From Lepeophtheirus salmonis (Eukaryota; Arthropoda; Copepoda; Siphonostomatoida; Caligidae): a stretch of 64,000 nucleotides of DNA. Made by a program: the position numbers and the translations under genes. The stretch spans positions 35,413,403 to 35,477,402 of the forward strand of contig NC_052138.2 in NCBI RefSeq assembly GCF_016086655.4, given 5' to 3'. The notes beneath the pieces were generated by a model, which ran no database searches, was not told where the DNA came from, and saw nothing but the letters and a program-made list of their open reading frames with translations. Shown in pieces: positions 46,771 through 58,860 of the stretch; position 1 is the stretch's first letter, and each line of letters begins with the position of its first letter.

Positions 46771-47750
46771 ATGGAAGACAAGAGAGAGGATATAATCAAT
46801 AGGTACCTGAAGGGTAAAAACTCGACCAGGCATCTTGAGGAACCTGAAGAGCCTGGTGGTCAACCCCATGCTCATCAAGAAAACCATTGAGAGGTACGAG
46901 GAGACTCCATCTATCAAGGGGGACACAGATCAGGCTGACCAAGGCCAAAAAGTACGCCCAGAGTCGTCAAGGTAGTTAGGGCATGGATTGAAAGAAATCC
47001 CTGGAGGAACCTTACCAAGATGGCCAAGGATTTCAACATGTGTGCAGCAACAATTAGAGACCTGAACTGAGATGACTTTGGGATGTATTACTACAAATTG
47101 ACGAGGTAACAGCACTTGTCGAGCAAGGTCAAGGCTAAAAGACTTGAGAGAAATAATGTCATTCTTCAGAAGCTGAGAACTGGCACGGCTTCCAACAGAG
47201 TGTTCAGTGATGAGACGATTTTCACTATGGAACAGGTTATTAAACCTTAAAAGGATCAGATTCTGGAGAAAAAAGGTAAGTACAGTCACCATGGAGTAAA
47301 AAAGTGCAGATGCCACAATCGGTGATGGATTGGGAGGCCGAGACTAAGACAGGGACCTCCCCCCTGGTTGTTTGTGTCGGGCAGAGTGAAGATCAACACC
47401 AAGTAGTACATATGTACCACCCTGTTCTATGGGCCCAACAACACTCCCAGAATGAGCTATACACATTCCAACTGGATAGTACCCCTTCCCACTCATCCAG
47501 AAAGACGTAGCGGGGGTGTGAGGACAATTTGAATGTCTTCAAAGACATGACAGTCTGGCTTCTCTCCAGCCCCGGCGTAAACATCATGGAATACTCCATG
47601 TGGTCCATTTTTGAATTTGGACAACCTGAAGGCCAAACTGGTGGCTGCCTGGGACTCCATCCCTATAGATATGGTGTGTGTAGAATGCAAGTCCTTTCCA
47701 GAGAGACATCGGGATGTGGTCAAGTCTAACGGTGGCCATTGTGAATGAAT
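46771..47750 (+). pseudogene. Tc1/mariner transposase, degenerate, full length
   Basis: From ATG 46771 (MEDKREDIINRYLKGKNSTR) the pieces read RAWIERNPWRNLTKMAKDFN then MCAATIRDLN (second helix-turn-helix), RVFSDETIFTME (first Asp), YSHHGVKK, and PGVNIMEYSMWSIFE (third block, the D/E position read as Met-Glu), ending KSFPERHRDVVKSNGGHCE. At least eight stops or shifts. It differs from families A, B and D in sequence, so it is a separate family. Ends not resolved. Confidence 0.78.
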
Positions 47751-47900
47751 GTACGTCCCTTGTTTTTTTAAACTTGGGACGACCTATGTATATAATTATA
47801 TGCAAATTATGTAATTAGTTAAATCATTATTACTTTAATAAACATTTATTAGAACTTTCCGCGGACCCTGTCAATAAATGAGCTTTTTTTCCAAAGAGAG

Positions 47901-48145
47901 AGCGTCCGCAGGAGGTGGGCTGGAGGGGCTGTAGCCTCCCCTCCCCAAATATTTAAAAAAAAATGAATTATTCAACTTTTTTCCAAGCAATTAAATTTTT
48001 TGAGAATAGCTAAGGATCGTTGAAATTTTTTTGGAAAAAATTTTTTGCAATTTTTTGAAACTTTTTTCAAAAAATTTAATTTTATGAATTTTTTTCCTAA
48101 AATTTTTTAATTTTTGTGTTGGATTTTTTCTCAAAAAAAACCCAA
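47901..48145 (+). repeat. G-head/AT-body repeat (R2), copy e
   Basis: Head AGCGTCCGCAGGAGGTGGGC then GGAGGGGCTGTAGCCTCCCC, which can fold on itself. Body: TTTTTTGAGAATAGCTAAGG and A/T-tract units; no closing head seen. Confidence 0.75.
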
Positions 48146-48776
48146 AATCAAAGGAATGATTACTATAGAGGAATTAAATAATTGTTGTCAACCTTTACAA
48201 ATATATTTGTGAAAAAAGTTTATCTCCTCAAAATATATAAGAAACTGAAGATCCACATTTTTTTTGTAAGAAATTCAAAATTCATTTGCATGATCTTAAT
48301 AAGAAAAATCCAAATTATTATTAAACATTCTTAAAGAAGTTGTCAAATGTCAAACATCTTGTCAAAAGTGCCCAATTTTTTTATTTAAAATATATAAATA
48401 CAAAGTAATTTTGAGCCAGTCAACCTCCCAAGTACAGGGCTTCAAAGGTTCTATATTTCGTCTTTGCATTAACTCTTCCACTGGGGTACACCCGATTTTA
48501 GTTAGTTTATTCATTGATATTTAATAATATAATATTCCTAAGGTTACAGATTAATTGTTATTATTTCTTCATGAAAGAAGAGAAAAGGGAAAAAAAGAAG
48601 AAATTATCATTGAAAGTGAAATTCAAATGATAAATAGGCTTATAATTTGAAGGCTGTTTTTACATTTATATGCATATACCTATGCATTGCATAAATGCAT
48701 GTATCTTTCTGATGATAAGTTATGTCCTATTTTTTGGTGTGCTTTTATTTGCCAATTTCAAAAATTAGGTTTATAT

Positions 48777-49406
48777 TAGTGTTGAGACTCGGTCCAGCAC
48801 CAATTTTTTTTTTCGGTTCGGTCTTAAGAGTTTTTTTCTAGAAAAATTTGAACCAATTTGTTGGTCCAGACCGTGTACAAATTTTTTTTGATCAAACTTA
48901 ATGCTTCATTTTTTTCGGTCTCAGTTTATGGACCGATTTTTTTTCAGTCTCATATATTTATGAGAGACAATTTTTGGTTTTCTTGATCAACCGTCAGTCT
49001 TTTTTTTAAGAAAATCTCAAAAGTACACCATATGTTCTAGAAAAATTGCTGTATACATATCAGAGACAATGGGATCAAAATTAATCCGATTTATCTCTGT
49101 TTAAACTTCGTATGACGTCATTGTACTTGAAAAACATGATGTCATGTTACAAACAATTTATCTGTAAAACGGTCTAGACCTATTTTTTTGGGACCGAACT
49201 AGACCAAACTTTTCTTTGGACCAATCTAGACCAAACTTTTCCTTTGGACTGATCTAGACCAAACTTTTCCTCTGGACCAATCTAGACCAAATTTTTATAT
49301 CAGATCGGTCCAGAGAAGAGACTGAATTAATTCGGTCCAACAAAAAATATAATGGTCTCAGACCGGTTTAGGATTTCCAGACTTGTCTTAGGGGATCCCA
49401 ACGCGA
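48777..49406. mobile_element. Nonautonomous hAT element of family R5 (630 bp)
   Basis: Starts TAGTGTTGAGACTCGGTCC, whose subterminal part matches the right end of the 16461-18140 element (GGACCGAGTCCCAACACTA reversed). Its other end, GGGATCCCAACGCGA, gives TCGCGTTGGGATCCC when reversed. Flanks are GTTTATAT (48769) and GTATATAT (49407), a 7/8 match of an 8-bp target duplication. Interior is non-coding and rich in GGTCC/GGACC and TCTAGACC words. Confidence 0.7.
49191..49301. repeat. Tandem repeat, 27-28-bp unit, four copies
   Basis: Units start GGACCRAWCTAGACCAAAC at 49191, 49218, 49246 and 49274, differing by a few bases. It lies in the right subterminal region of the R5 element; such repeated subterminal motifs are typical hAT transposase binding sites (inference). 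Confidence 0.85.
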
Positions 49407-49409
49407 GTA

Positions 49410-51310
49410 TATATCATCAAAACTTTTTTTAAGCTTAAAATAAGTAATGGGACGATTAATTGAAATCGGAGAATCGAATGTTTTCTGGAATCGGCATCAT
49501 CAAAATAAGGGTCTGGTAATAATGTAGATAATTACTCCCTAAAAAATCCTCTGTCGCACTTTACCTTTTCATGAACTCACGTAACTACTCCATACTGATA
49601 TCAATTCAATTGACTTGTACTCCCCTCAAGAATAAAATAATAATAATTAAAGAGAATAAAAATAGTATGAGGACTTTAGTCTTTAGAGCGCTCACTAACA
49701 AAAAAATAAAATAGTGATCCCCGTATCCTAAATACAAAAACGTTTACGAGAGTTTTTAAATACTAGTGTTTATATTATATATAAATCTTAACATATACTG
49801 TAAACGAATATGAACATTACGATATGCATAAAAGTGCGATAACAAAACAAAACAAAAAAAAAACAGTGCTAAAAATACGTATGTCATAAGCATCAGGGAT
49901 CACCATCAAAACAGGTTGGAAGACTAAAATTTTTAAAAATATAGATTACTTTCTAAAGTTATGAGATATTTCCGTCAAGATACAATACACAACCATGTGA
50001 ATTGATGACTTTGGTCTTATAATTATATCAATCATCATATTGAAATCATGTATGACCAAAAAATACACAAAAATAAGCTGAAATAAATTGAACGTGAACA
50101 AACGTGTTGGAAATACATGCAGTCTGTGAAGACATTTTTATTTTAGTGAATATTTTAGTTTAGTTAATGTAATGCATTTTTCTCATATCTGTGACCGTCT
50201 CAAAGGTTTTTAAACGTGTATGATAATTGTACTGTACCGGTTCACACATTAGACTCTCTGGCAGTCCTATAAAATCGGTCAAACTACAAGTGCGCAAAAT
50301 GAACTAACTATGCTCTAAACAGAGGATTTTTTTGTGCTAAACACTAAATTAAAATGTTAACTTTAGTGTCGGCAAATGCATTAAGTTTTATTTTGTGTAA
50401 TATAAAAAAGTTATGATTCCTTATTTTGGTCCATTGTAGTCCCACTTGTAGGTCCTTAAAAGTAAAAAAATCAATTCCTTGGGATGTCATTCAGAGTGAT
50501 TTTCCTTTACTTTATTATTCTGTTATGTAATAGAATAAATTATATAATTTTTTGTTAAAATATATGTCCGTATTTTACTACATTTTAATGGAAATAGGAA
50601 TACCTCTGCAAGATTTGTGCAATGCTCATAATACATATCTTATTTGTCTTAAGAAACCATCGACATTTTAAGAAATATTTCAACGACACGTCATAAGACT
50701 GGACTGGAACAAGAATAAATAAGGACACGGTAGGACTGTGTATTTTTTGTAAGCAATCGAGATCTTTGTTTCTTTTATTAAAAACAGTGTTCATTGGTTT
50801 GAATTAGCTCCTTGTAAGGAGTGAACAATTCCAAAACAATTCATTCAACTTTAACTCCAAAGTTGGGAAAAATTGCCCAAGAAATTGGCTAACTACTAAC
50901 TAATTTAGAATTTTTTTAGTTTGTTTTTTGTCAGAAGAAAGGTTGCGTGATGTAATAAAGGACAGATCAACATTAGTTATGAATAAATTCATGCTTATAT
51001 ATACAAATAGATATTTCTTTGTTAACAGAAAAGCAAATGTTTACAATTTTGGGTCATTTGTTTTAAAAATAAAAATTATGTCAACAATTGAATTAATTGA
51101 TATTCTAAATATATATTTAAAACGTCGTTATCTTTATTGTATCACTTAACCTTTCTTTCCGAGAAGAAACAGAAAAAGGTCTTGAATGATCTGGTAGTTA
51201 GAGAAATAAGTCAAGCATACCAACCGCTATTTATATCTTATATACTCGTAGACTATACCTGTCATATGATTTCTTCGCCATTTTTAAATTGAATTACATA
51301 TTATTGAAAT
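49410..51310. other. No gene; R3-like words only
   Basis: AT-rich. AATAAATAAGGACACGG near 50716 and TCATAAGACTGGACTGGAAC near 50690 resemble one end of the R3 repeat. Otherwise nothing. Confidence 0.4.
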
Positions 51311-51313
51311 CTA

Positions 51314-52399
51314 CAAGGAGCGGGGATCAAATTGTCGCCAAAATATTTTTCTACCAAAAACAACACAAAATATACATTTTTTAACTTTTTTTGTTGAAAA
51401 TCAAAAATATGACGAGCATATAGGTATAGAGTAGCCATTTATTTGATATAATCACCGTTGGCATCAATAACGGCCTCTGAACCGGCCGCAGGCTCTTCTG
51501 ACCATCTCATTGTCCATGTTGCCGAATACCTCCTTGATGGAGTCCATCAGGCTGGCCTTGGTGCTATGGGGATGTCTGTTGGTATACAGAGTTGGTAAAC
51601 TTTAAACCCTTTTCAAACATGTGGGGAGGCATAACATGACCTTCACTGCTGACCACCCCGAACACCATGCCCATTGGTGGGAACTTGGTCTTCATTACCT
51701 TCCTCACATGGCTAGTACAGGTGGCTATCCATCTGTTGTTCTGCTTGTTGACCTTCTGATCTTGACAGAAATTATTTTCATCAGAGAAAAACCACAGCAT
51801 CCCGGGCTGCTTTGGGTGCTTGAAACAATTTTATTGACTTCATCAGCCTGTTGTCCTTTGCCTTCTGGGTCAAGATCTGGCCCACCTGCATCTTGTATCC
51901 TGCACCTTAAATCCTCAGATACACAGTCCCTTATTGTTTTCTCATGGCAGCCCAGATCCCTCGCCATGGCCTTCGTGGACCTGGTAGGGTCATCCTCAAC
52001 CATCTTCTTCACCCTGTCGACAAAGAGGTTGTCCCTGACCTTCCTGTTGGCGCCCTCCTCCTTGGGTGCCCTCTTTATGGTGGCATCAACATTGTCCTCT
52101 AGCTTCTTACGGATACGCTGAACAGTCCGTAAATTCACTCCTAAGGTTGATACAATCGTTGAATTGGAGATTTTACCTCCGTAGTTAACCAATGCCATGA
52201 CTACGGCGGACCTCGAAAGCTCCTCGTTCCACTTATAGCTCTTTATCTCCTCATATGATGGCGACATGATGCTAACTGAACTACGTATCGTCAGCTGACG
52301 AGAATAGCTTTCCTATTTGGTAACCGGTTTTTTATTTGATAATGTCGTCTTCAAGTTATCAAGGTTTAAAGTAGGCGATAATTTGATCCCCGCTCCCTG
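51314..52399 (-). mobile_element. Tc1/mariner element (family D), internally deleted, complete ends
   Basis: Terminal inverted repeats CAAGGAGCGGGGATCAAATT (51314) and CAGGGAGCGGGGATCAAATT (reversed from 52399) match at 19 of 20 bases and continue to TCGCC. Both sides are TA. At 1086 bp it is shorter than a full element; the coding region explains why (see transposase). Confidence 0.88.
51430..52267 (-). pseudogene. Tc1/mariner transposase (family D), core deleted
   Basis: ATG 52267 (MSPSYEEIKSYKWNEELSRS). The helix-turn-helix region reads TIVSTLGVNLRTVQRIRKKL and a second domain STKAMARDLGCHEKTIRDCV. A frameshift near 51800 leads to LWFFSDENNFCQDQKVNKQN (first Asp) and KFPPMGMVFGVVSSEGHVMP. 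At about 51590 the sequence jumps to the C-terminal tail HPHSTKASLMDSIKEVFGNM, MVRRACGRFR and, after another shift, EAVIDANGDYIK. The second and third catalytic blocks are deleted, so it cannot act. Confidence 0.85.
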
Positions 52400-52666
52400 T
52401 ACATAGTATTTTATTCTACTGTATTATGTTATTGCTCTGTAATATGTGATTATATTATTTCTTTGAAGAAATAGCTAAAATTTATTCATAGAAATAATAA
52501 AATGGCCAAAATATATATTATATAAACGACACGGGATCAACAAGAAACTGTATTCCTGTTCTTTTGGAATCGCAGCATAATTATAAAATAACTTATTACA
52601 TTGTGTATTTATGAAAAATAATAAGTTATGAAATAGCCATAACGTATCAAGGGAGAAGAGGGAATC

Positions 52667-52727
52667 GACAGCTGACAACAAAATACAATGGGTATTTTTG
52701 TGTTAGCGAGGTAATGCCGTGATAAAC
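52667..52727 (+). repeat. Short dispersed repeat R4, copy 2
   Basis: GACAGCTGACAACAAAATAC, GGGTATTTTTGTGTTAGCGA and GGTAATGCCGTG follow the same order as copy 1 at 38291. Confidence 0.55.
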
Positions 52728-53120
52728 CTCTAATAAATGTATTTATTCTATGCATAAAATAATAATTATTTTAGTGATGGTTTAGCGTTTCTCTTGAGTG
52801 ATAAAACAGGGTCTAAACAGACAAATGTTTCTCTTATCTAATATCTAAACTCATGGATCTATAACTTGATTTAAATATGTATGTTATCAATGCATATACA
52901 ATAATAAGGAATATTAAAATATATTTAAGCACATTTGTTGTACTTACGTAACTCAATTACATTGATCATAATTAATTTTCAGTTGTATTTGGTCCATTAA
53001 ATAAATCCCTATCCTCAGTTTTGTTATAAGAGTTGATAAAATACTTTATTCTTCAATCTTAATAGCTGTAGATTGGGCATTGACATTTAGGTGTATAAAA
53101 GAGATGATTCCTGCACTATC

Positions 53121-53190
53121 TGGGGCGGCCGCAGGGGGGTTGGAATTTTGTGAATATTTTTCTCTGCTAAGAATTTCAAAAAAAAAAAAA
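53121..53190 (+). repeat. G-head/AT-body repeat (R2), short copy g
   Basis: GGGGCGGCCGCAGGGGGGTT matches the family head; only a stub of the body (TTTTGTGAATATTTTTCTC) follows. Confidence 0.55.
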
Positions 53191-54147
53191 GTTCTCCTGT
53201 TTTCCCAAAAACTTTCTTTACAATAGGATAATTTTTTTATTAGCCAACACAAAAATGTGCACACCCCTAACTATTTGTTACATCTTAAGAAAACTAATGG
53301 CCCTTCACTTTATGAATGACTGTTTTAAGGAAAAGTTGCGTGATTATGTTATCATCAATAAATTTCGACGTCATTTTTATAAAATGCTCCTCCATTTTTA
53401 AACATCTGTTGTCGACGTTTGTGATTAACAATATTTAATATTCACTTCTAAAAACAATACATTCGTCTATATTTGTTCCTATTTCGAGAATGGGTTGCAT
53501 GATTATTTTATAGATAGGGATGGATAAAGATATGACAGATCCTCAATTTCTTTGATCTTGGTCCTTTTATATCTTTAGACGTAAATATTCGGGTACCCAA
53601 ACTTTCAGATCCAGAACCAAAATTAGACGGATATTTTTTCGAATATTATGAACATTTTACCCAATGTTCGGTCCTTAAGAAAACAAAATCCGGACTAAAG
53701 CTAAATTTTTACTGATCAACGAGTCCGACACAATGAATAACCCAATGATATTACTATTAAAATCATAATTAAAAGTTATTATACTAATTGTTGTTCTAAT
53801 TTCATTGGACACCTCGTTACCTATACTGTATGTGTTGTGTCTTGACGAGGTTGAAAGACACAAACTTTTCAATACCAGGCATCCAGGACGACCGAGAGAA
53901 ACAAGAAAAATGCGTGGGGGAATGAGACTAGAAGTAGTTTTATATATATACAAATATATTAAAGACATTATTGTTACTCGACACTACTCTGATAAATACA
54001 TGAGAGTTACAGCTATTTAAACTATTGAGATAGAAGCTAAAACAGTACTTTACATATACAGATATTAAATAATAATGAGAATAAGAGAGGGGAAGAAGGA
54101 AGGAAAGAGAAACTTTGTAGTTTCTAAATACACTACACTATGTAGTC

Positions 54148-54430
54148 AGGGCTGTCCGCAGGGGGTGGGCTGGAGGGGCATCAGCCCCCCTCAATTAAGG
54201 AATGTTTGCTTTTTAAAAGATAATTTGATGGTTGTTGATATTTCTTTCAAAAAATTTTATAATTGACATTTAATTTTTATAATTTTTTTTTCAAAAAATT
54301 TTATTTTCTGTCAATAACTATGGTTTTTTGAATTTTTTTTTTTCTCAAAAATTTAATATTTGAAATTTTTTTTCCAAAGATATAATTTTTCGTGAACAGC
54401 TGTGGATTTTTCAATTTTTTCTAGTAATAG
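54148..54430 (+). repeat. G-head/AT-body repeat (R2), copy f
   Basis: Head GTCCGCAGGGGGTGGGCTGG at 54154, then GAGGGGCATCAGCCCCCCTC. Body AATTAAGGAATGTTTGCTTT, TCTGTCAATAACTATGGTTT and CGTGAACAGCTGTGGATTTT with A/T tracts. The cleanest head of the family here. Confidence 0.8.
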
Positions 54431-54568
54431 CTAGTGATGGGACGATTAATCAGAATCGAAAAATCGAGTCTTTTTTCTGGTCTGAGGATCAGCATGAGGG
54501 AAATAATGTTTCATTTGCGATTCCAATTCTTATTTATTACTGGTATTTTAAAGTAATTGATTACTTTT

Positions 54569-54760
54569 CCAGGTTATGAGCCCTCCCCCCCCCCGCCCCC
54601 AAAAAAAAAAAAAAAAATCAAGCAACTTTTACTTTTTACAAGAAAATTTAACCATGGAAATTTTTTTTTTTAAATTTTATATGCGAAATTTAATTAAATT
54701 TTTTCAAAAAAAATTCTAAAAACGAAGCCTCCCCCCCTCCTCTAAAATATAATCATGTGA
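54569..54760. repeat. Possible degenerate R2 copy h
   Basis: A C-run plus A-run (GCCCTCCCCCCCCCCGCCCC, then more than 15 A) is followed by AAGCAACTTTTACTTTTTAC, A/T tracts, and closes with GCCTCCCCCCCTCCTC and GAACACCTC. Order fits R2 but identity is low. Confidence 0.45.
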
Positions 54761-55131
54761 ACACCTCTTCTAGCAAAATTGTATTTTTTAACTATTATTT
54801 AAATATTAAAGAATCGGTATTTTTTTTAAATGTTCCTTTGATTGGTTAGATGATGTTACACTGATTAAGTATAAGTAAACATTATAGTATTACATTGATT
54901 CCATCTAGCCTAGGAATATTTTGGTGAAATCCATATACATATATCTTCCCATTACTAATATGTAGCAACCACTCCTCCGAAAGCAAATAGAAAAAAGGTC
55001 AATTCTTCCAATTATAGAATTCTTATTCAATAATAGTTGATAATTGTTCACAGCTTCATCAGAACGAATTCGTATCCTATCAATCAATGTTAAGAACACT
55101 GATTATAGGTGAAGAAGAAGAAACATTGATC

Positions 55132-55253
55132 CCTGACAACCAAATACACTGCTGTAAATTATTGTGTTAGTAAAGCAACACCGTTCGGTTTCAACATGTG
55201 TTAACACGAGTTACCTCGTCAACACAAAAAAACATATTGTATTTTGTTGTCAG
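55132..55253. repeat. R4 repeat pair in inverted orientation
   Basis: CCTGACAACCAAATACA (55132) and TGTATTTTGTTGTCAGG (ending about 55253) are inverted copies of the R4 start. The whole looks like a 120-bp foldback element. Confidence 0.6.
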
Positions 55254-55764
55254 GTGTTGTGTTTTCTGCTTCTATTCCTTATCAATGTTCAGAGCGTTAC
55301 TTGATTGAATTAGAAGTAATTCCTTTTAAGCTCTTTTTCTTCCATTCCAAGAATTGGATAACTACAAACTGATTTGGGCCTTTTTTCGGTTTCTTTTGAG
55401 TCATACAATAAATACATAATGATTTCTGTGATGCAATTGCTTATGTAGATGTCGCTCCAAGCACAAATCAAGATAAATAAAGATGCTAGGTTCAATATAG
55501 ATATTTTCTGCTTAAGATCCGAAAAATCTCTTGGATATTTTTTAAGACCCGATAAAAGTTCGATTACTTGAAGCCAGTTTAGGTCTTAGATATTTTCGGG
55601 TAATACAAGTATACTCATACCGGACCCGAGTACTTTGGATTCGAGTCTACGATCCGTCATATCTCTTGTGACTGAGTTAATAATAATCTAATTTTGTTTT
55701 TCCCTTAAAATAAAGAAAAAAGTAGGATATTTTATGTGATAGTTGGACACTTTTATTCAAACAA

Positions 55765-56070
55765 AAGTTGTCACAAAACTTTTCTCTGTCCCAACGTAGC
55801 TTTGTTATCCAGAGTTGGATGTAAGCATCTGCATGAGCTGCTCCTTCCTCTCTATAAAAATGGGAGGGTAGACTCCACAGCTCCCAAGACTGAGACATTG
55901 TCTGGGTGATTGGTGATGATGTAGCGTGTGTTCTGTGTATTCACAGAAGCGTCAAATTGAATAAAAAAATCATCCGGAAAGAGCAAAACTGTGGCTGAAT
56001 TTTCGTTGACCTTGAGAAAATTTAGAATCTTCTTGGCTCTTTCCAACCGTTTCAACTTGCTCTGTTCAGG
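55765..56070 (-). pseudogene. Tc1/mariner transposase fragment
   Basis: Minus-strand reading LERAKKILNFLKVNENSATV, LLFPDDFFIQFDASVNTQNT, RYIITNHPDNVSVLGAVEST covers the linker, first catalytic Asp (LFPDD in place of FSDE) and following strand; a shift leads to FYREEGAAHADAYIQLWITK. Both ends of the gene are missing. Confidence 0.72.
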
Positions 56071-56179
56071 GATAAGATCTCTTGTTATCCTCCTCCGTCA
56101 CATTACACCAATGTCATTCCGATTATTATTTATTTCTGTAACTATTTATTACATTTTTAAGTTATTAAAAAAGTAATAA

Positions 56180-58400
56180 ATAATTCGGTAAGGATATAAA
56201 AAAACGACCATGGGAATTTGTTACTTGTGTCTTATAATTTTATAAATATTATAATAAAATAATCTATGATAATAAATGCTCAAAAACAAATTGAACACAA
56301 ACTAAACAGAACAAACTTGTTCTAAACGCATGTAGTCGGTGGAGATATTGTTATTTTAGGGGAATACATTTTTTATAGGGATCAAGGGAAGCCCAACATT
56401 TTTTCAAAGTTGACAAAATCTCGGAATCTGTCAAAACCTTGGAACTTGTCAAAAACTTAGGATTCTCTGTTTTTCTTTTTCGAGGCTATTATAAAATGTA
56501 AATCATCCAAGACTGACTTCCTTTCCCTGTAAAATTTATAATTTATGTTGTCCCACAGGGTATGTAGTATGCAGAATATGGCACTTTTGTCCAATGTGTA
56601 CTCTTAATCCGAGTGTGTTTTCGAAAAGTAATCTTTGTTGGATTTTGTTATATTAGCAAGTCAACGCTTGGAATTACACAGTTAATTTGCACAAACTCAA
56701 AAGTCCTTCTCAGACCCATAGACATACGACAAACTTGTTTGAATTAATATAAATGAATGGATAAATATATATTTCTAAATGAATGAGGGCCGCTATTTAA
56801 TATAAATTTATATGCCCAAATTTTATTTTCAATCACCTAGCTACAATTCATTTGGCACATCCCTTGAGCGTGCGCCGAATACTGCCATAATCTTAAATCT
56901 CAAGAGGGTACTAGGAAAACTCCCCTGAGGAAATTTGCCTGTTAGGTAAATTGCCCGGTAGAAAATTGCCATTATTTTGTTTAAACTTCATTATGTATAA
57001 TAAAACATTATAAATCCGCTATATATTATTTATGACAAATATCTAAACCTATTTGTTTGTTCAATCCCCAAGGAGTACCTTCAAGTGTGAATAATATTAT
57101 TGACATCGGGATGTATAAAAAGAGTCATAGGGTGAACACTATATAGTACTCATTGTTGTATATCATATCCATACTAAACATTATATTAAAGGGAGCATTA
57201 TATACAGGGAGCACCGTATAAAATGAATTAAATCTCGCAGGCATTTAGTTCAACTGATATTAAAAAAGAAATAAAGGGGAGTACTTTCTATAAAGTTAAA
57301 GTTGAGCAATGACTCATTGCCACTGAACAAAATTATAGTTATGGTACGAAATGCTGATATACAGAGATGGAAAATCTTCCAGGAGGCTTGCACGGAATTA
57401 TAAAAGTGTTTTGGGATCCCCGTAGAAATGTTGGATGTCTATTACTTAAATAGGGGAAATCAATTTGAGATAATTTAGATTTAATGTAGATACATTCTTT
57501 GTCTTTCACCCAGTCTATTATTTTTTCTATCGGTTGCTTTGTGTAATCCCATCATTCGCTGGAAAATAAGCCATCTCAAGAGAGTCTTCAAAATTACAAA
57601 TAAAATATAGTGGATCAAATATAAGCTAACATGGATTTAAAAAATTTATCTGTCTAGTATTTTGTAAAAATTTGTAGAAATTTGTTAATGCGACGTACAT
57701 CAATTTTAACACGAGAGTAGCATCTTCAATTTTAAATACTCCGCAATATGACTTAATTTTTTACTTCTCTTTTTTCTAAATCTTTTTCAGTAATTATCAT
57801 TAATTGTCTGGAGAGCGTGGGAAGATATTCAAATACTCAGATTTCCTATAAGCAAATCAATTGCAAGTATTTAGAAACATAATCTTTGTCAAAATACTGT
57901 TTTTATGTAATTCATGAAAATTTCATTTCATTTTCTGATGTTCAAGAAAGTTGTGTTATTTTATTGAAATATCATATATATTGGATCACAGATTTTTTGT
58001 GTAGCTTATAACATAAACACTACGAAAAAAAAACAAGAAATTTTGAAGATAAATGGATCTAACTTCCTATATATTGAAGCTAGAGATATGGTTTTGGTAT
58101 CAAAATGTGTTTTTACCATTATCTATTACAAAAAAACAAACAGGTTTTAAAGGAAAAAAAAAAAAGATAGAATTAGAATTTTTTGTAACATACCTATAAG
58201 TACTACCAACTTATGTTTGTTTTTTTAAAGCTATTATTATTATTATTGTGAAGAGAATGTCTACTCATGTGAGTATCTATGTGTGAGTGTGCTAATGATA
58301 AACGACGAGCAACACCAAGGGTTTGTGGGAGATTTATTTTCTATTGTATCAAAGCAAAATTTGTAAGTTCATCGACGCCTAATAACTTCGAGCATTAGTC
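56180..58400. other. No gene recognised
   Basis: AT-rich spacer with no supported frame, element end or recurring repeat. Confidence 0.45.
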
Positions 58401-58403
58401 TTG

Positions 58404-58860
58404 CGCGGTTTCTTATTTATTCGGTCAGGTCAGTCTTCGTAACGGTCATATTGGTCCTTAGGACTCTCTATTATTGGAAACAGTTCCTATGACCGTTGAT
58501 ACTAGGGACCAGTCCTTGGCACTCTGGGTCCATGGGACCTGTGCTTAAATGTTGGTCCTTGGAATTTTGATCAAAATATCGATGGATTATTAAGCTAAAT
58601 AAGATAATTGAAATATGTACTACGATTATTGCACATATCTTGCAAAAAATATGATTTTTGTTCTTCATTATAATACAAAATAATACGAACATATTGTATT
58701 GTTGCTGGATAATTTAATTTATTCTATTGCATAACGGAATAATTTAAAAAAAGGAAAAACACGCTCATTAACGTCACGAGTGATCGATTTTAACTTCTTC
58801 AAGGACAAAAAGTGGGATTGGACTAGACTCCGGGCCTTGGCCCTAAATAAAGACTGACAC
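58404..58860. repeat. GGTCC-rich repeat (R3), copy 3, with insertion or divergence
   Basis: Begins TTTCTTATTTATTCGGTCAG and holds GGTCC/GGACC words to 58565; an end-like CCCTAAATAAAGACTGACAC is at 58840-58859. The two ends are inverted relatives of GTCAGTCCTTATTTA. The middle is unrelated AT-rich sequence. Confidence 0.45.

Noticed and set aside
51621..52121. A 166-codon plus-strand frame
   Set aside because: Antisense shadow of the family D transposase.
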